64,000 bases of DNA from JBDSKH01 sp035495435. GTDB taxonomy: Bacteria > Actinomycetota > Actinomycetes > Actinomycetales > Microbacteriaceae. Of the stretch, positions 51,457-60,688 are shown piece after piece. Every line of letters begins with the position of its first letter. Position 1 is the first letter of the stretch. Below the pieces are notes generated by a model. That model worked only from the letters and a program-made list of their open reading frames with translations. It had not been told where the DNA came from and did not search any database. The stretch spans positions 1-64,000 of the forward strand of contig DATJFV010000051.1 in NCBI GenBank assembly GCA_035495435.1, in the 5' to 3' direction. A program made the translations under genes and the position numbers.

Positions 51457-52631
51457 CGGAACGCCGCCATGCCGGTGATCGCCTGACCGATCACCAGCGA
51501 GTGGATGTCGTCTGTGCCCTCGTAGGTGCGCACCGACTCCAGGTTGGCCGCATGGCGCATCGGCGACAGATCCAGGGTCACCCCGTTACCGCCCAGCAGC
51601 GCACGCGCATCACGGGCGATCCGGATCGCCACCCGCGTGTTGTCGAGCTTGCCGACCGAGATCTGGTGCGGCTGCAACGCGCCGCTGTCCTTGAGACGAC
51701 CCAGGTGCAGCGCCAGCAGGAAGCCCTTGCCGATATCCACCGCCATGTCGGCCAGCTTCGCCTGCGTCAACTGGAACGACGCCAACGACCGCCCGAACGG
51801 CTCACGAGTCAACGCGTACTCGCGCGCCTCGCGATAACTGTCGAGAGCAGCACCCATCACACCCCACGAGATCCCGTACCGCGCCTCGTTCAGGCACGAG
51901 AACGGACCCCGCAGACCCTCAGCACCCGGCAGCATCGCCGCCGCCGGCACGCGCACATCGTCCAGCACGATGTCGCACTGGATGCTGGCCCGCATCGACA
52001 GCTTCGGGGCGATCGGCGTCGCGTGGAAACCGGCCGAGTGCGTCGGAACCACGAACCCGCGGATCCCGCTCGCCGCGCCCGCCGGATCGGTCTGCGCCCA
52101 GATCACCGCCACCTGCGCGATCGAGGCGAGCCCGATCCAGCGCTTCGCCCCCGAGATCACCCAGTCATCGCCATCACGCCGGGCAAACGTCGACATGGCG
52201 CCCGGATCCGATCCCGACGACGGCTCCGTCAGACCGAAACAGCCGATCGCCTCCCCCGCCGCCATTCGCGGCAACCACTCCTGCTTCTGCTCCTCACTGC
52301 CGTGCTTGTGGATCGCGCTCATCGCCAGCGACCCCTGCACCGACACGAACGTGCGCAGACCCGAATCCCCCGCCTCCAGCTCGGCAGCGGCGATCCCGTA
52401 CTCGACCGCACTGCGACCCGCGCACCCGTAGCCGGTCAAGTGCATGCCCAGCAGCCCCAGCTCAGCCAGACGCGGAACCAGGTCCACCGGGAACACCGCA
52501 CGCTCGAACCAGTCAGCGATGTGCGGCCGCACCTCGGTATCGACGAACCCGCGCACCCGTGCACGCAGAGCCCGCTCCTCCTCGCTGAGAAGCGAATCGA
52601 TGGCCAACAGGTCGTAGGGGTCCGCCGACAT
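51453..52631 (-). CDS. Acyl-CoA dehydrogenase, glutaryl-CoA dehydrogenase-like
   Basis: The 392-residue flavoenzyme has the acyl-CoA dehydrogenase layout: ACFGLTEPSSGSDPGAM with the FAD/substrate loop, GAKRWIGLASIAQ, and the catalytic Glu in RTYEGTDDIHSLVIGQAITG, a form typical of glutaryl-CoA dehydrogenase. The latter oxidises and decarboxylates glutaryl-CoA to crotonyl-CoA. ATG 52631 is preferred to the ORF start three codons upstream. It is divergent from a CaiB-type CoA-transferase across 23 bp, which could supply its CoA ester. Confidence 0.9.
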   Translation of the reverse strand: MSADPYDLLAIDSLLSEEERALRARVRGFVDTEVRPHIADWFERAVFPVDLVPRLAELGLLGMHLTGYGCAGRSAVEYGIAAAELEAGDSGLRTFVSVQGSLAMSAIHKHGSEEQKQEWLPRMAAGEAIGCFGLTEPSSGSDPGAMSTFARRDGDDWVISGAKRWIGLASIAQVAVIWAQTDPAGAASGIRGFVVPTHSAGFHATPIAPKLSMRASIQCDIVLDDVRVPAAAMLPGAEGLRGPFSCLNEARYGISWGVMGAALDSYREAREYALTREPFGRSLASFQLTQAKLADMAVDIGKGFLLALHLGRLKDSGALQPHQISVGKLDNTRVAIRIARDARALLGGNGVTLDLSPMRHAANLESVRTYEGTDDIHSLVIGQAITGMAAFR

Positions 52632-52654
52632 GCAGATCACGCTACCTTCCGAGC

Positions 52655-53911
52655 ATGGCGCGAAACACTGGCGAATCCGAGAATGCCGCGGACGCGGGTG
52701 CCGCGACGAGGCTCGGGCGCGGCCCCCGACCGCTCGACGGGTACCTCATCGCCGACCTCAGCCGGGTGCTCGCCGGACCGACCGCCACCATGATGCTCGC
52801 CGACCTCGGCGCCCGCGTGATCAAGGTGGAACGCCCCGGACTCGGCGACGACACCCGCCAGTTCGGGCCACCATGGGCCGGCTCCTCGAGCGCCTACTTC
52901 GAAAGCGCCAACCGCACCAAGCAGTCCATCGCACTCGACCTCGACGACCCCGCCGACCGAGAACTGGCGCACCAACTCACCGACCGCGCCGACATCGTCG
53001 TCGAGAACTACCGCACCGGGGCTCTGGCGCGGTTCGGGCTGGACTACCCGAGCGTGCGGCAACGCAATCCCCGGGTCATCTACGCCTCGATCACCGGGTT
53101 CGGCAGCGCAGCAGGCGCGGGCGAGCCGGGGTACGACTTCCTGGTGCAGGCGGTGGGCGGGCTGATGAGCATCACCGGGCAACCCGACTCGCCCGCGGCA
53201 GGACACCCGGCCGGAGAGCCCACCAAGGTGGGCGTCGCGATCGTCGACCTCCTCGCCGCCAAAGACGTCGTGATGGCCATCCTCGCCGCCGCGCTGCACC
53301 GCGAACAGACCGGCACCGGACAGCACGTCGAGATCGACCTGCTGTCGTCAGCACTCGCCGCACTCGCGAACCAGGGCTCGTCCTACCTCGCCACCGGACG
53401 CTCGCCGGGACGGCTCGGCAACCGGCACCCGTCGATCGCGCCCTACGAGACCGTGCGATGTCGTGACGGATACCTGGCGATCGCCGTCGCGAACGACCGG
53501 CAGTGGCGCGCCGTCGTCGCGATGGTGGCCGGGCTGACGTCCGAGAATGCGCGCGAGCTGGCGTCCGAACGCTTCGCCACCAACCCCGGCCGCGTCGAGC
53601 ATCACGACCAGCTGATCGGCGCCCTCGAGCGGGTGTTCGCCACCGATGACACCGCCACCTGGATCGCGCGACTCCGCACCGCCGACGTGCCCGCCGGCCC
53701 GGTCAACGACATCGCTGCGGCGATCGAACTGGCACGGCAGTACGGTCTCGACCCGGTGGCGGATGTCGGCGCCGCCAACCCGCCGCAGATCCGTCACCCG
53801 GTGCGCTACTCGGCCTTCAACCCCGTGCCCCCGGTCGCCCCGCCCGCCCTGGATCAGCACGGCGACCAGATCAGGGAGTGGCTGCGCCGGCCTCGGGATC
53901 GGGAGCGATAG
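52655..53911 (+). CDS. CaiB/BaiF (family III) CoA-transferase
   Basis: The 418-residue enzyme moves CoA between carboxylic acids. Family motifs are DLSRVLAGPTATMMLADLGARVIKVERPG, the catalytic Asp161 in AGAGEPGYDFLVQAVGGLM and GTGQHVEIDLLSSALA. Relatives next to glutaryl-CoA dehydrogenase act on glutarate, as with human SUGCT, which makes glutarate activation a reasonable inference. Its last 41 bp overlap the convergent MFS gene. Confidence 0.92.
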   Translation: MARNTGESENAADAGAATRLGRGPRPLDGYLIADLSRVLAGPTATMMLADLGARVIKVERPGLGDDTRQFGPPWAGSSSAYFESANRTKQSIALDLDDPADRELAHQLTDRADIVVENYRTGALARFGLDYPSVRQRNPRVIYASITGFGSAAGAGEPGYDFLVQAVGGLMSITGQPDSPAAGHPAGEPTKVGVAIVDLLAAKDVVMAILAAALHREQTGTGQHVEIDLLSSALAALANQGSSYLATGRSPGRLGNRHPSIAPYETVRCRDGYLAIAVANDRQWRAVVAMVAGLTSENARELASERFATNPGRVEHHDQLIGALERVFATDDTATWIARLRTADVPAGPVNDIAAAIELARQYGLDPVADVGAANPPQIRHPVRYSAFNPVPPVAPPALDQHGDQIREWLRRPRDRER

Positions 53912-55343
53912 GCGCCGCGGACTCGGGCAGCGGCGTCCTCGGCATCGCGAAGGCAGCCACCGCCGCAAGCAACGCGGCGACCAGCACCGCCCAGAAGACG
54001 GCGCCTGTCGCGGCGACCACCGCATCCGGATTCTGATCAGCACCCGGGAAGCGCGCGATGATGGCGTTCGCGATCGCCCCCAGCACCGCCACCCCGATCG
54101 CGCTGCCGACGTTGCGGGCGAACAGGTTCGTGCCGGTGACGACACCGCGTTCGCGCCAGTCGACGCTCGCCTGCGCCGCCACCAGTGCGGGGCTGTTCAC
54201 CAGACCCAGACCCAGACCCATCACGAAACAGACCAGCGCCACGGTCACCACCGACGGCGCCGACGCCGTCAGCACGAACCCGACAGCCGCCAGCACCACC
54301 AGGGCCATGCCGATCAGCACCGTCGACCGGAAACCGATACGCAGATAGATGCGCCCCGACACCGTGGCGGCGATCGGCCAGCCCAGCGTCAACGCCGCGA
54401 GCGCGAGGCCGGCGACAAGCGGCACCGCATCGACCGAGCTCTCGAGATAGGTGGGGATGTAGGAGGTCAGCCCGATGAGGAGCGCGCCGATCGCGAGCGA
54501 CAGCAGGGTGGTGGTCAGCAGCAGCGGTCGGGTGAACGGCCACGACGGCAGCACCGGTTCGGCGGCACGGCGCTCGACCAGAAGGAACACCGCGAAGATC
54601 GCCAGCCCCGCGGCGAAGATGGCGAAGCTGGTGATCGACAGCCACTCCCAGGCCTGACCGCCCTCGAGCAGACCCAGGATGAGCAGCGTCAGCGACACCA
54701 TCAGCAGGGCCGACCCGGCGAAGTCGATGCGATGCGCGTGAGGCTCGACGCGCTCGTGGAAGTTGCGCACGATCAGCGCCCCCGCCACCACCACCAGGGG
54801 AATGTTGACGAAGAAGATCCAGGGCCACCCGGTGAACTGGGCGAACAACCCGCCGAGCGTGGGACCCACCACCGACGAGACCGCCCACACCCCCGCCATG
54901 TAGCCCTGCACCCGTGCCCGCTCAGCCACCGTGTAGATGTCCCCCGCGATCGTGATCGCCATCGGCCCGATCGCCCCGGCACCGAGACCCTGCACGGCGC
55001 GGAACGCGATCAGCGCCGCCATGTTCCACGCCAGACCGCACAGCACCGACCCGACCAGGAACACCGCCAGCCCGAACAGGATCACCGGCTTGCGCCCCAG
55101 CGTGTCGGCGAGCTTCGCGTACACCGGCACGGTCACCGCCTGCGCCAGCAGGTAGATCGAGAACAGCCACGGGAACTGCGAGAAGCCCCCCAGGTCGCGC
55201 ACGATCGACGGGACGGCCGTGGCGAGGATGGTGGAATCGATCGCCACCACCCCGGTCGACACCATCAGGGCAAGGAGGATGGGGCCGCGCTCGGAGCGCA
55301 GGCCGACGGCGGTGGTGCTGGTCACTCGTCGATACTGGAGCAT
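53871..55343 (-). CDS. MFS drug-efflux type transporter (DHA2, 14 helices)
   Basis: The 490-residue protein starts with the DHA2-type pattern ILLALMVSTGVVAIDSTILATAVPSIVRDLGG, then LADTLGRKPVILFG (motif A) and GPTLGGLFAQFTGWPWIFFVNIP (motif C, antiporter). About 14 membrane helices are predicted. The C-terminus is Ala/Pro/Glu-rich. ATG 55343 leaves no gap to the divergent CPBP gene; GTG 55325 (TSTTAV) is an alternative that leaves 18 bp. Confidence 0.92.
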   Translation of the reverse strand: MLQYRRVTSTTAVGLRSERGPILLALMVSTGVVAIDSTILATAVPSIVRDLGGFSQFPWLFSIYLLAQAVTVPVYAKLADTLGRKPVILFGLAVFLVGSVLCGLAWNMAALIAFRAVQGLGAGAIGPMAITIAGDIYTVAERARVQGYMAGVWAVSSVVGPTLGGLFAQFTGWPWIFFVNIPLVVVAGALIVRNFHERVEPHAHRIDFAGSALLMVSLTLLILGLLEGGQAWEWLSITSFAIFAAGLAIFAVFLLVERRAAEPVLPSWPFTRPLLLTTTLLSLAIGALLIGLTSYIPTYLESSVDAVPLVAGLALAALTLGWPIAATVSGRIYLRIGFRSTVLIGMALVVLAAVGFVLTASAPSVVTVALVCFVMGLGLGLVNSPALVAAQASVDWRERGVVTGTNLFARNVGSAIGVAVLGAIANAIIARFPGADQNPDAVVAATGAVFWAVLVAALLAAVAAFAMPRTPLPESAAPIAPDPEAGAATP

Positions 55344-56132
55344 GTGACCCTCGCCCTGCTGGCATTGCTGCTCGTGACGATCGCCGTGCTGGTCTGGCGG
55401 GCCGTCACCCGTGACCGGCGCGACTACGCACGGTTCAAGCGGCTGCGGTCGACGACCCTGCGCCGGAAGGTCTTCGCGCGCTGGCTCATCGAGTCGTGGG
55501 TGGTGCTGGGCGGACTCGCGGCAGCTCTGCTGCTGGCGGCGTCGTCGCTGGTGCCGGAGGCGTTGCAGGATGTGCGCGGCTGGGAGGTGCTGGCACGAGT
55601 GCCGTGGGACAGCGAGGGCACCGCGTGGGTCCTCGCCGGCGTCTGCACCGCACTGCTGATCGGGATGGTGCTGCCGGTGCTGCTGCTGCGCGGCAAGCTG
55701 GAGGAGATCCCGGCCGTCGGCGACATCCGGGCGCTGCTGCCGCGCGAGCGCGGGGAACTCAAGTTCGGCGCGGGACTCGCGGTCACCGCCGGGATCGTCG
55801 AAGAGCTGATGTTCCGTCTGGCGCTGCCCGCGGTGCTGTTCGGTGTGCTGGGCAGCGGCATCCTGGCATTCCTGCTGGCCTGCGTGCTGTTCGGGCTGCT
55901 GCACATCTACCAGGGACCGGCCGGCATGGTGTTCGCGTTCGTGCTAGGGCTGGTGTTCACGGCGCTGTACCTGCTGAGCGGCACGATCCTGCTGCCGATC
56001 GCCGTGCACGCGCTCATCGACCTGCGGTCTCTGGTGCTGATCCCCGTCGCGCTCGGCGGCGCGTGGCAGGCGGGGCGTGCGGGTCAGACCAGCGCGACGG
56101 AGGCCGGGGCGGGGCGTAGCGTGGCGGGGTGA
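55344..56132 (+). CDS. CPBP family intramembrane metalloprotease
   Basis: The 262-residue membrane protein has the CPBP (Rce1-like) motifs: E153-E154 and R158 in GIVEELMFRLALPA, H187 in LFGLLHIYQGPAG and H222 in AVHALIDLRSL. About six membrane helices. Substrate unknown; members range from proteases to immunity or signalling roles. GTG 55344 has GGAG 3 nt upstream, which is close, so a slightly later start is possible. It is coupled to the VOC gene by GTGA. Confidence 0.85.
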   Translation: MTLALLALLLVTIAVLVWRAVTRDRRDYARFKRLRSTTLRRKVFARWLIESWVVLGGLAAALLLAASSLVPEALQDVRGWEVLARVPWDSEGTAWVLAGVCTALLIGMVLPVLLLRGKLEEIPAVGDIRALLPRERGELKFGAGLAVTAGIVEELMFRLALPAVLFGVLGSGILAFLLACVLFGLLHIYQGPAGMVFAFVLGLVFTALYLLSGTILLPIAVHALIDLRSLVLIPVALGGAWQAGRAGQTSATEAGAGRSVAG

Positions 56133-56476
56133 CTGCCGCCCTCGCCCGCATCATCGTCTCCGTCGCCTCGCTCGAGAAGGCCCTGCCGCTCTACGAACGC
56201 GTGCTCGACCTCAAACGCACCCGTGAATACCCCGGCATCGTGGGCCTAGCGCTGGCGCGCGGCATCGAGCTGATGCTGCACGAGCGCCCACCGACCACGG
56301 GGGATTTCGCCATCTCCCCCGCATTCCGGGTGGCGGATGTCGACGCCGCGACCCGCGCGGCCGTCGAGGCGGGCGCCGACGTCATCGATCCCCCCGCGGA
56401 TCAGAGCTGGGGAGAGCGTCAGGCCGTGCTGCGCGACGTCGACGGGCACGTGATCTGCCTGGTCACACCGGTCTGA
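56129..56476 (+). CDS. VOC (glyoxalase/bleomycin-resistance fold) protein
   Basis: The 115-residue protein has the paired beta-alpha-beta-beta-beta modules of the VOC superfamily: IIVSVASLEKALPLYERVLDLKRTREYPG and FRVADVDAATRAAVEAGADVIDPP, ending RDVDGHVICLVTP with a terminal metal-type Glu replaced. Many such proteins bind metals or small hydrophobic ligands; no function is evident. Its GTG overlaps the CPBP stop. Confidence 0.85.
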   Translation: MTAALARIIVSVASLEKALPLYERVLDLKRTREYPGIVGLALARGIELMLHERPPTTGDFAISPAFRVADVDAATRAAVEAGADVIDPPADQSWGERQAVLRDVDGHVICLVTPV

Positions 56477-56479
56477 CGA

Positions 56480-59400
56480 TCACGCCGTGGCGACGCTCGC
56501 CGGGAAGACCGCGTCGAGCAGACCCGCGACCCACTCGATGAGCTCGGCATCGGAGACCTCCGCAGGCATCGGAACACTGATCGCCTTCTGCTGAGCGAAC
56601 AGCCGCGCGCCGGGGTACATCCGCTGCAACCGCACCTGAACGGAATCGGGAAGGTCGGCCGGCGCGACCCGCAGGTTGCCGCCCATCGCCACCACATCCG
56701 ACAGCCCCGCTTTCTGGGCGCGCCGCCGCAGCCGCGACACGGCGACGAGGTTCTGCACCTGCACCGGCGGCTCGCCGTAACGGTCGGCGAGTTCGTCGGC
56801 GACGTTGTCGATCGCGTCGTCCGGGCCGGATGGCGCAGATGCGGTGGACAGCTTCTGGTACGCCTCCAGCCGCAGCCGCTCGCTCTCGACGTACTCCTCG
56901 GGGATGTGCGCATCGACCGGCAGTTCCAGCCGCAGCTCGGTCTGCCCCTCGGCCACGTCGCCGCGGAAGGCGCTGACCGCCTCGCCGATCATCCGCAGAT
57001 AGAGGTCGAACCCGACCCCGGCGATGTGCCCCGACTGCTCGCCGCCGAGCAGGTTGCCGGCGCCCCGGATCTCGAGATCCTTGAGGGCGATCTGCATGCC
57101 GCCGCCGAGTTCGTTGTTGGCCGCGATGGTCTCGAGCCGATCGGTCGCGGTCTCGCTGAGCGGCTTCTCGTCGTCGTAGAGGAAGTAGGCGTACGCCCGC
57201 TCACGACCGCGCCCCACCCGGCCACGGATCTGGTGCAGCTGACTCAGTCCGTACTTGTCGGCCCGGTCGATGATGAGCGTGTTGGCGTTGGCGATATCGA
57301 TGCCGGTCTCGATGATCGTGGTGGTCACCAGCACGTCGAACTTGCCCTCCCAGAAGTCGACGATCACCTGCTCGAGCACGCCCTCGCTGAGCTGTCCGTG
57401 CGCCACCGCGATCCGCGCCTCCGGCACCAGCTCAGCCAGTTGCGCCGCCACACGGTTGATCGACGACACCCGGTTGTGCACGTAGAACACCTGCCCCTCG
57501 CGCAGCAGTTCGCGGCGGATCGCCGCCGCCACCTGCTTGTCGGAGTACGGGCCGACGTAGGTCAGGATCGGGTGCCGGTCTTCCGGCGGGGTCGCGAGGG
57601 TCGACATCTCGCGGATACCGGTGACCGCCATCTCGAGGGTGCGCGGAATCGGGGTGGCCGACATGGCGAGGATGTCGACGTTGGTCTTCAGCTTCTTCAG
57701 CGCGTCCTTGTGCTCGACCCCGAAGCGCTGCTCCTCGTCGATGATGACCAGACCCAGGTCTTTGAAGGTCACGCCCTCGCTCAGCAGCCGGTGGGTGCCG
57801 ATCACGACATCCACCTCGCCGCTGGCCAGCCCGGCGAGCGTCTCGCGGGCCTCCTTGTCGGTCTGGAACCGGCTGAGCGCGCGCAGATGCACAGGGAACC
57901 CGGCGAAACGCTCGCTGAAGGTCTCCATGTGCTGGCGCACCAGCAGGGTGGTGGGCACCAGCATCGCGACCTGCTTGCCGTCCTGCACCGCCTTGAACGC
58001 GGCGCGCACCGCCACCTCGGTCTTGCCGTACCCGACGTCGCCCGAGATGAGGCGGTCCATCGGGATCGGCCGCTCCATGTCGGCCTTCACCTCGTCGATC
58101 GTGACCAACTGGTCGGGGGTCTCGGCGAACGGGAACGCCTCCACGAGCTCGCGCTGCCACGGGGTGTCGGGTGAGAACGCGTAGCCGGGGCTGGCCATGC
58201 GCGCGCTGTAGAGCTTCACCAGTTCGACGGCGATGTCGCGCACCGCCTTGCGCGCGCGCCCCTTCGCGGCCGCCCAGTCGGATCCGCCCATCTTGCTGAG
58301 CGCGGGACTCTCGCCGCCCACGTACCGAGTCAGCAGGTCCAGCTGATCGGTCGGGACGTAGAGCCGGTCACCGGCGTGGCCGCGCTTCGACGGCGCGTAC
58401 TCGAGCACCAGGTACTCGCGCACCACCTTCGCCGCCGTGACCGTCGTGCCGAGCGGCCCGCGCGGGGTGCGGGTGCCGCTGGCGACCTCGCGCTGGACCA
58501 GTTCGACGAAGCGCCCGATGCCGTGGGTCTGGTGCACCACATAATCGCCGGGGCGCAGCTGAAGCGGGTCGACGACGTTCGTGCGGCGGCTGGCGAGGCG
58601 CTTCACCTGTCGGGAGTCGACACCGGCAGTGCGGCCGAAGAACTCGGCCTCGCTGATGACGGCGAGTTTGTCGGGCCCGAGCTGGAACCCCGCCTCGACC
58701 GCCCCCTGGGCGGTCTCGGCCACGACGCCGCGGTCGGCGAGCACCTCGGCGGCGCGCTCGACCAGCCCGGCACCGGTGGCCGCGACGGTGACGCTCCAGC
58801 CGTCGCGGGTGAGGTCGGCGATGTGCTCGACGGCGCCGTCGACCCGGCCGGTGAACCCCGGTACGGGGGTGGCATCGATCCGGATGACGTCGTCATCACC
58901 GGAGTCGAACGGGCTGAGCGTCCACCAGGCGCGGTCCCCCGCGCTGGCACGCAGGCCGCTGACGGTCAGGAAGTCGCCGCGCCCCAGATCGATCGGGCTC
59001 TGCGCGCCGGCCGTCGCGGCGTTCCAGGCGGCGTCGAGGAACTCGCGGTTGGTCTCGGCGAGGTTGACGGCACGGGTCGCGACCCGCTCCGGGGCGAGGA
59101 TGGCGATGGCGGCGTCCTGCGGCAGGTACGACGTGAGCGGCACCAGGGTGTCGAGCAGTGCGGGGGCCAGCGACTCCATCCCCTCCACCGGGATGCCTTC
59201 GGCGATCTTGGCCAGCATGGTCGACAGGGTGGGGAACTCCGCGAGCATCTCGCGAGCCCGTTGGCGCACCGGCTCGGTGAGCAGCACCTCGCGGGCCGGA
59301 ACCAGCTCGACCGTCTCGAGCGCCTCGGGCAGCGAGCGCTGGTCGGCGACCGCGAACGGACGCAGCTGTTCCAGCTCGTCGCCGAAGAAGTCGGCGCGCA

Positions 59401-59986
59401 CCGGATGCACCGCGTCGGGAGAGAACACGTCGAGGATGCCGCCGCGCACCGCGAACTCGCCACGCCGGGTGACCAGGTCGACGCGGACGTAGGCCAGATC
59501 GACCAGCTGCGCGGCCAGTTCGCCCAGGTCGTAGCCGCGACCGCCGGCGCGCAGTTCGAGGGGGCGCACCCGGTCGAGCCCGGGGGCGAGGGGCTGCAAA
59601 GCGGCGCGCACACTGGCGACGACGACGAGAGGCTGCGTGCCGTCCCAGTCGGCGAGGACCCGGATGGCGTGCAGCCGCGCTCCGACCGTCTCGGCGCTAG
59701 GGCTCAGGCGTTCGTGCGGCAGGGTCTCCCATGCCGGGAGCGCGAGGACCGCCGCCTCGGGGAGGTAACAGCGGAACGCGGCCTGCACCGCATCCGATTC
59801 ACGACTCGTGGCGGTGATCGCCAGCAGCGCACGGGATCCCGGCTCGCGTGCCTGCAGCAACGTGGCCAGAAGCGGAACGCGTAGCCCGTCGACCAGGGAG
59901 AAATCGGCCGAGACGTCGGCACGCTCGAGGGCGGCGTCGAGGGCGCGGGCGCGCGCCAGCTCCGGAATCAGCGCGTGCAGTCCCAC
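56480..59986 (-). CDS. mfd: Transcription-repair coupling factor
   Basis: The 1168-residue ATP-driven translocase removes RNA polymerase stalled at DNA damage and recruits UvrA. N-terminal UvrB-like modules include RVDLVTRRGEFAVRGGILDVFSP. The RNA polymerase interaction domain is at LRPGDYVVHQTHGIGRFVEL. The RecG-like helicase core has Walker A SGDVGYGKTEVAVRAA, the DEEQ box VIIDEEQRFGVEH and ATPIPRTLEMA. The C-terminal TRCF domain follows. GTG 59986 (GLHALIPELARARAL) is chosen over the longer ORF. Length matches the family. Confidence 0.97.
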   Translation of the reverse strand: MGLHALIPELARARALDAALERADVSADFSLVDGLRVPLLATLLQAREPGSRALLAITATSRESDAVQAAFRCYLPEAAVLALPAWETLPHERLSPSAETVGARLHAIRVLADWDGTQPLVVVASVRAALQPLAPGLDRVRPLELRAGGRGYDLGELAAQLVDLAYVRVDLVTRRGEFAVRGGILDVFSPDAVHPVRADFFGDELEQLRPFAVADQRSLPEALETVELVPAREVLLTEPVRQRAREMLAEFPTLSTMLAKIAEGIPVEGMESLAPALLDTLVPLTSYLPQDAAIAILAPERVATRAVNLAETNREFLDAAWNAATAGAQSPIDLGRGDFLTVSGLRASAGDRAWWTLSPFDSGDDDVIRIDATPVPGFTGRVDGAVEHIADLTRDGWSVTVAATGAGLVERAAEVLADRGVVAETAQGAVEAGFQLGPDKLAVISEAEFFGRTAGVDSRQVKRLASRRTNVVDPLQLRPGDYVVHQTHGIGRFVELVQREVASGTRTPRGPLGTTVTAAKVVREYLVLEYAPSKRGHAGDRLYVPTDQLDLLTRYVGGESPALSKMGGSDWAAAKGRARKAVRDIAVELVKLYSARMASPGYAFSPDTPWQRELVEAFPFAETPDQLVTIDEVKADMERPIPMDRLISGDVGYGKTEVAVRAAFKAVQDGKQVAMLVPTTLLVRQHMETFSERFAGFPVHLRALSRFQTDKEARETLAGLASGEVDVVIGTHRLLSEGVTFKDLGLVIIDEEQRFGVEHKDALKKLKTNVDILAMSATPIPRTLEMAVTGIREMSTLATPPEDRHPILTYVGPYSDKQVAAAIRRELLREGQVFYVHNRVSSINRVAAQLAELVPEARIAVAHGQLSEGVLEQVIVDFWEGKFDVLVTTTIIETGIDIANANTLIIDRADKYGLSQLHQIRGRVGRGRERAYAYFLYDDEKPLSETATDRLETIAANNELGGGMQIALKDLEIRGAGNLLGGEQSGHIAGVGFDLYLRMIGEAVSAFRGDVAEGQTELRLELPVDAHIPEEYVESERLRLEAYQKLSTASAPSGPDDAIDNVADELADRYGEPPVQVQNLVAVSRLRRRAQKAGLSDVVAMGGNLRVAPADLPDSVQVRLQRMYPGARLFAQQKAISVPMPAEVSDAELIEWVAGLLDAVFPASVATA

Positions 59987-60068
59987 TCGAACCAGCCTAC
60001 GCGGGCGCGGGGACACCCGCCGGACGCGAGCCGCCGTCGCCGTGCCGGCGAGCGGTCCCGCACCGAAC

Positions 60069-60653
60069 TCAGCGCGGGGCGTGGAAGCGCTGCTGCGCCT
60101 CGAGCAGGCCGTCGGTGATGAGCAGCTCGGTGGCGTCCGCGGCGTCGGAGAGCAGCGACGGCAGCACCTCGCGCTCGGCCTTGCTGAACGGGGTCAGCAC
60201 GAAGTCGGCTGCGTCCTGGCGACCCGGCGGGCGCCCGATGCCGATGCGCACCCGCGCGAAGTCGGGCGTGCCGACCGCGGCCGCGATGTCGCGGATGCCG
60301 TTGTGGCCGCCGTGGCCGCCGCCGCTCTTCAGGCGCACGGTGTCGAACGGGATGTCGAGCTCGTCATGCAGCACGATCAGGTGCGACGCATCGAGCGAGT
60401 AGAACCGCAGGAGGGCCGCCACCGGCCCGCCCGAGACGTTCATGAACGTGTTCGGCTTCGCCAGCACCAGCTTCGGGCCGCCGGGCGACAAACGTCCCTC
60501 GGCGACCGCCGCGTTGGCCTTGTGGCTCTTGAACGACGCACCCACCCGGCCGGCAAGCTCGGCGAGCGCCATCTGGCCGACGTTGTGCCGGTGCGCGGCG
60601 TAGCCGGGCCCGGGATTCCCGAGCCCGGCTACCAGCCAGGTGTCGTCGGCCAC
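60069..60653 (-). CDS. pth: Peptidyl-tRNA hydrolase
   Basis: The 194-residue enzyme frees tRNA from peptidyl-tRNA dropped by ribosomes. Motifs are LVAGLGNPGPGYAAHRHNVGQ with the catalytic His, AKPNTFMNVSGGPV and LIVLHDELDIPFDTVRLKSGGGHGGHNGI. It follows rplY by 35 bp on the same strand, the usual bacterial pairing. Confidence 0.97.
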   Translation of the reverse strand: MADDTWLVAGLGNPGPGYAAHRHNVGQMALAELAGRVGASFKSHKANAAVAEGRLSPGGPKLVLAKPNTFMNVSGGPVAALLRFYSLDASHLIVLHDELDIPFDTVRLKSGGGHGGHNGIRDIAAAVGTPDFARVRIGIGRPPGRQDAADFVLTPFSKAEREVLPSLLSDAADATELLITDGLLEAQQRFHAPR

Positions 60654-60688
60654 GACCGGCGCAGAGATGCGGTGACGTGTTCCGCGGA

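Noticed and set aside
53646..55343. Plus-strand N-terminal extension of the CPBP gene through the whole MFS gene
   Set aside because: The region is antisense to a well-conserved 14-helix transporter; only the part from 55344 has CPBP features.
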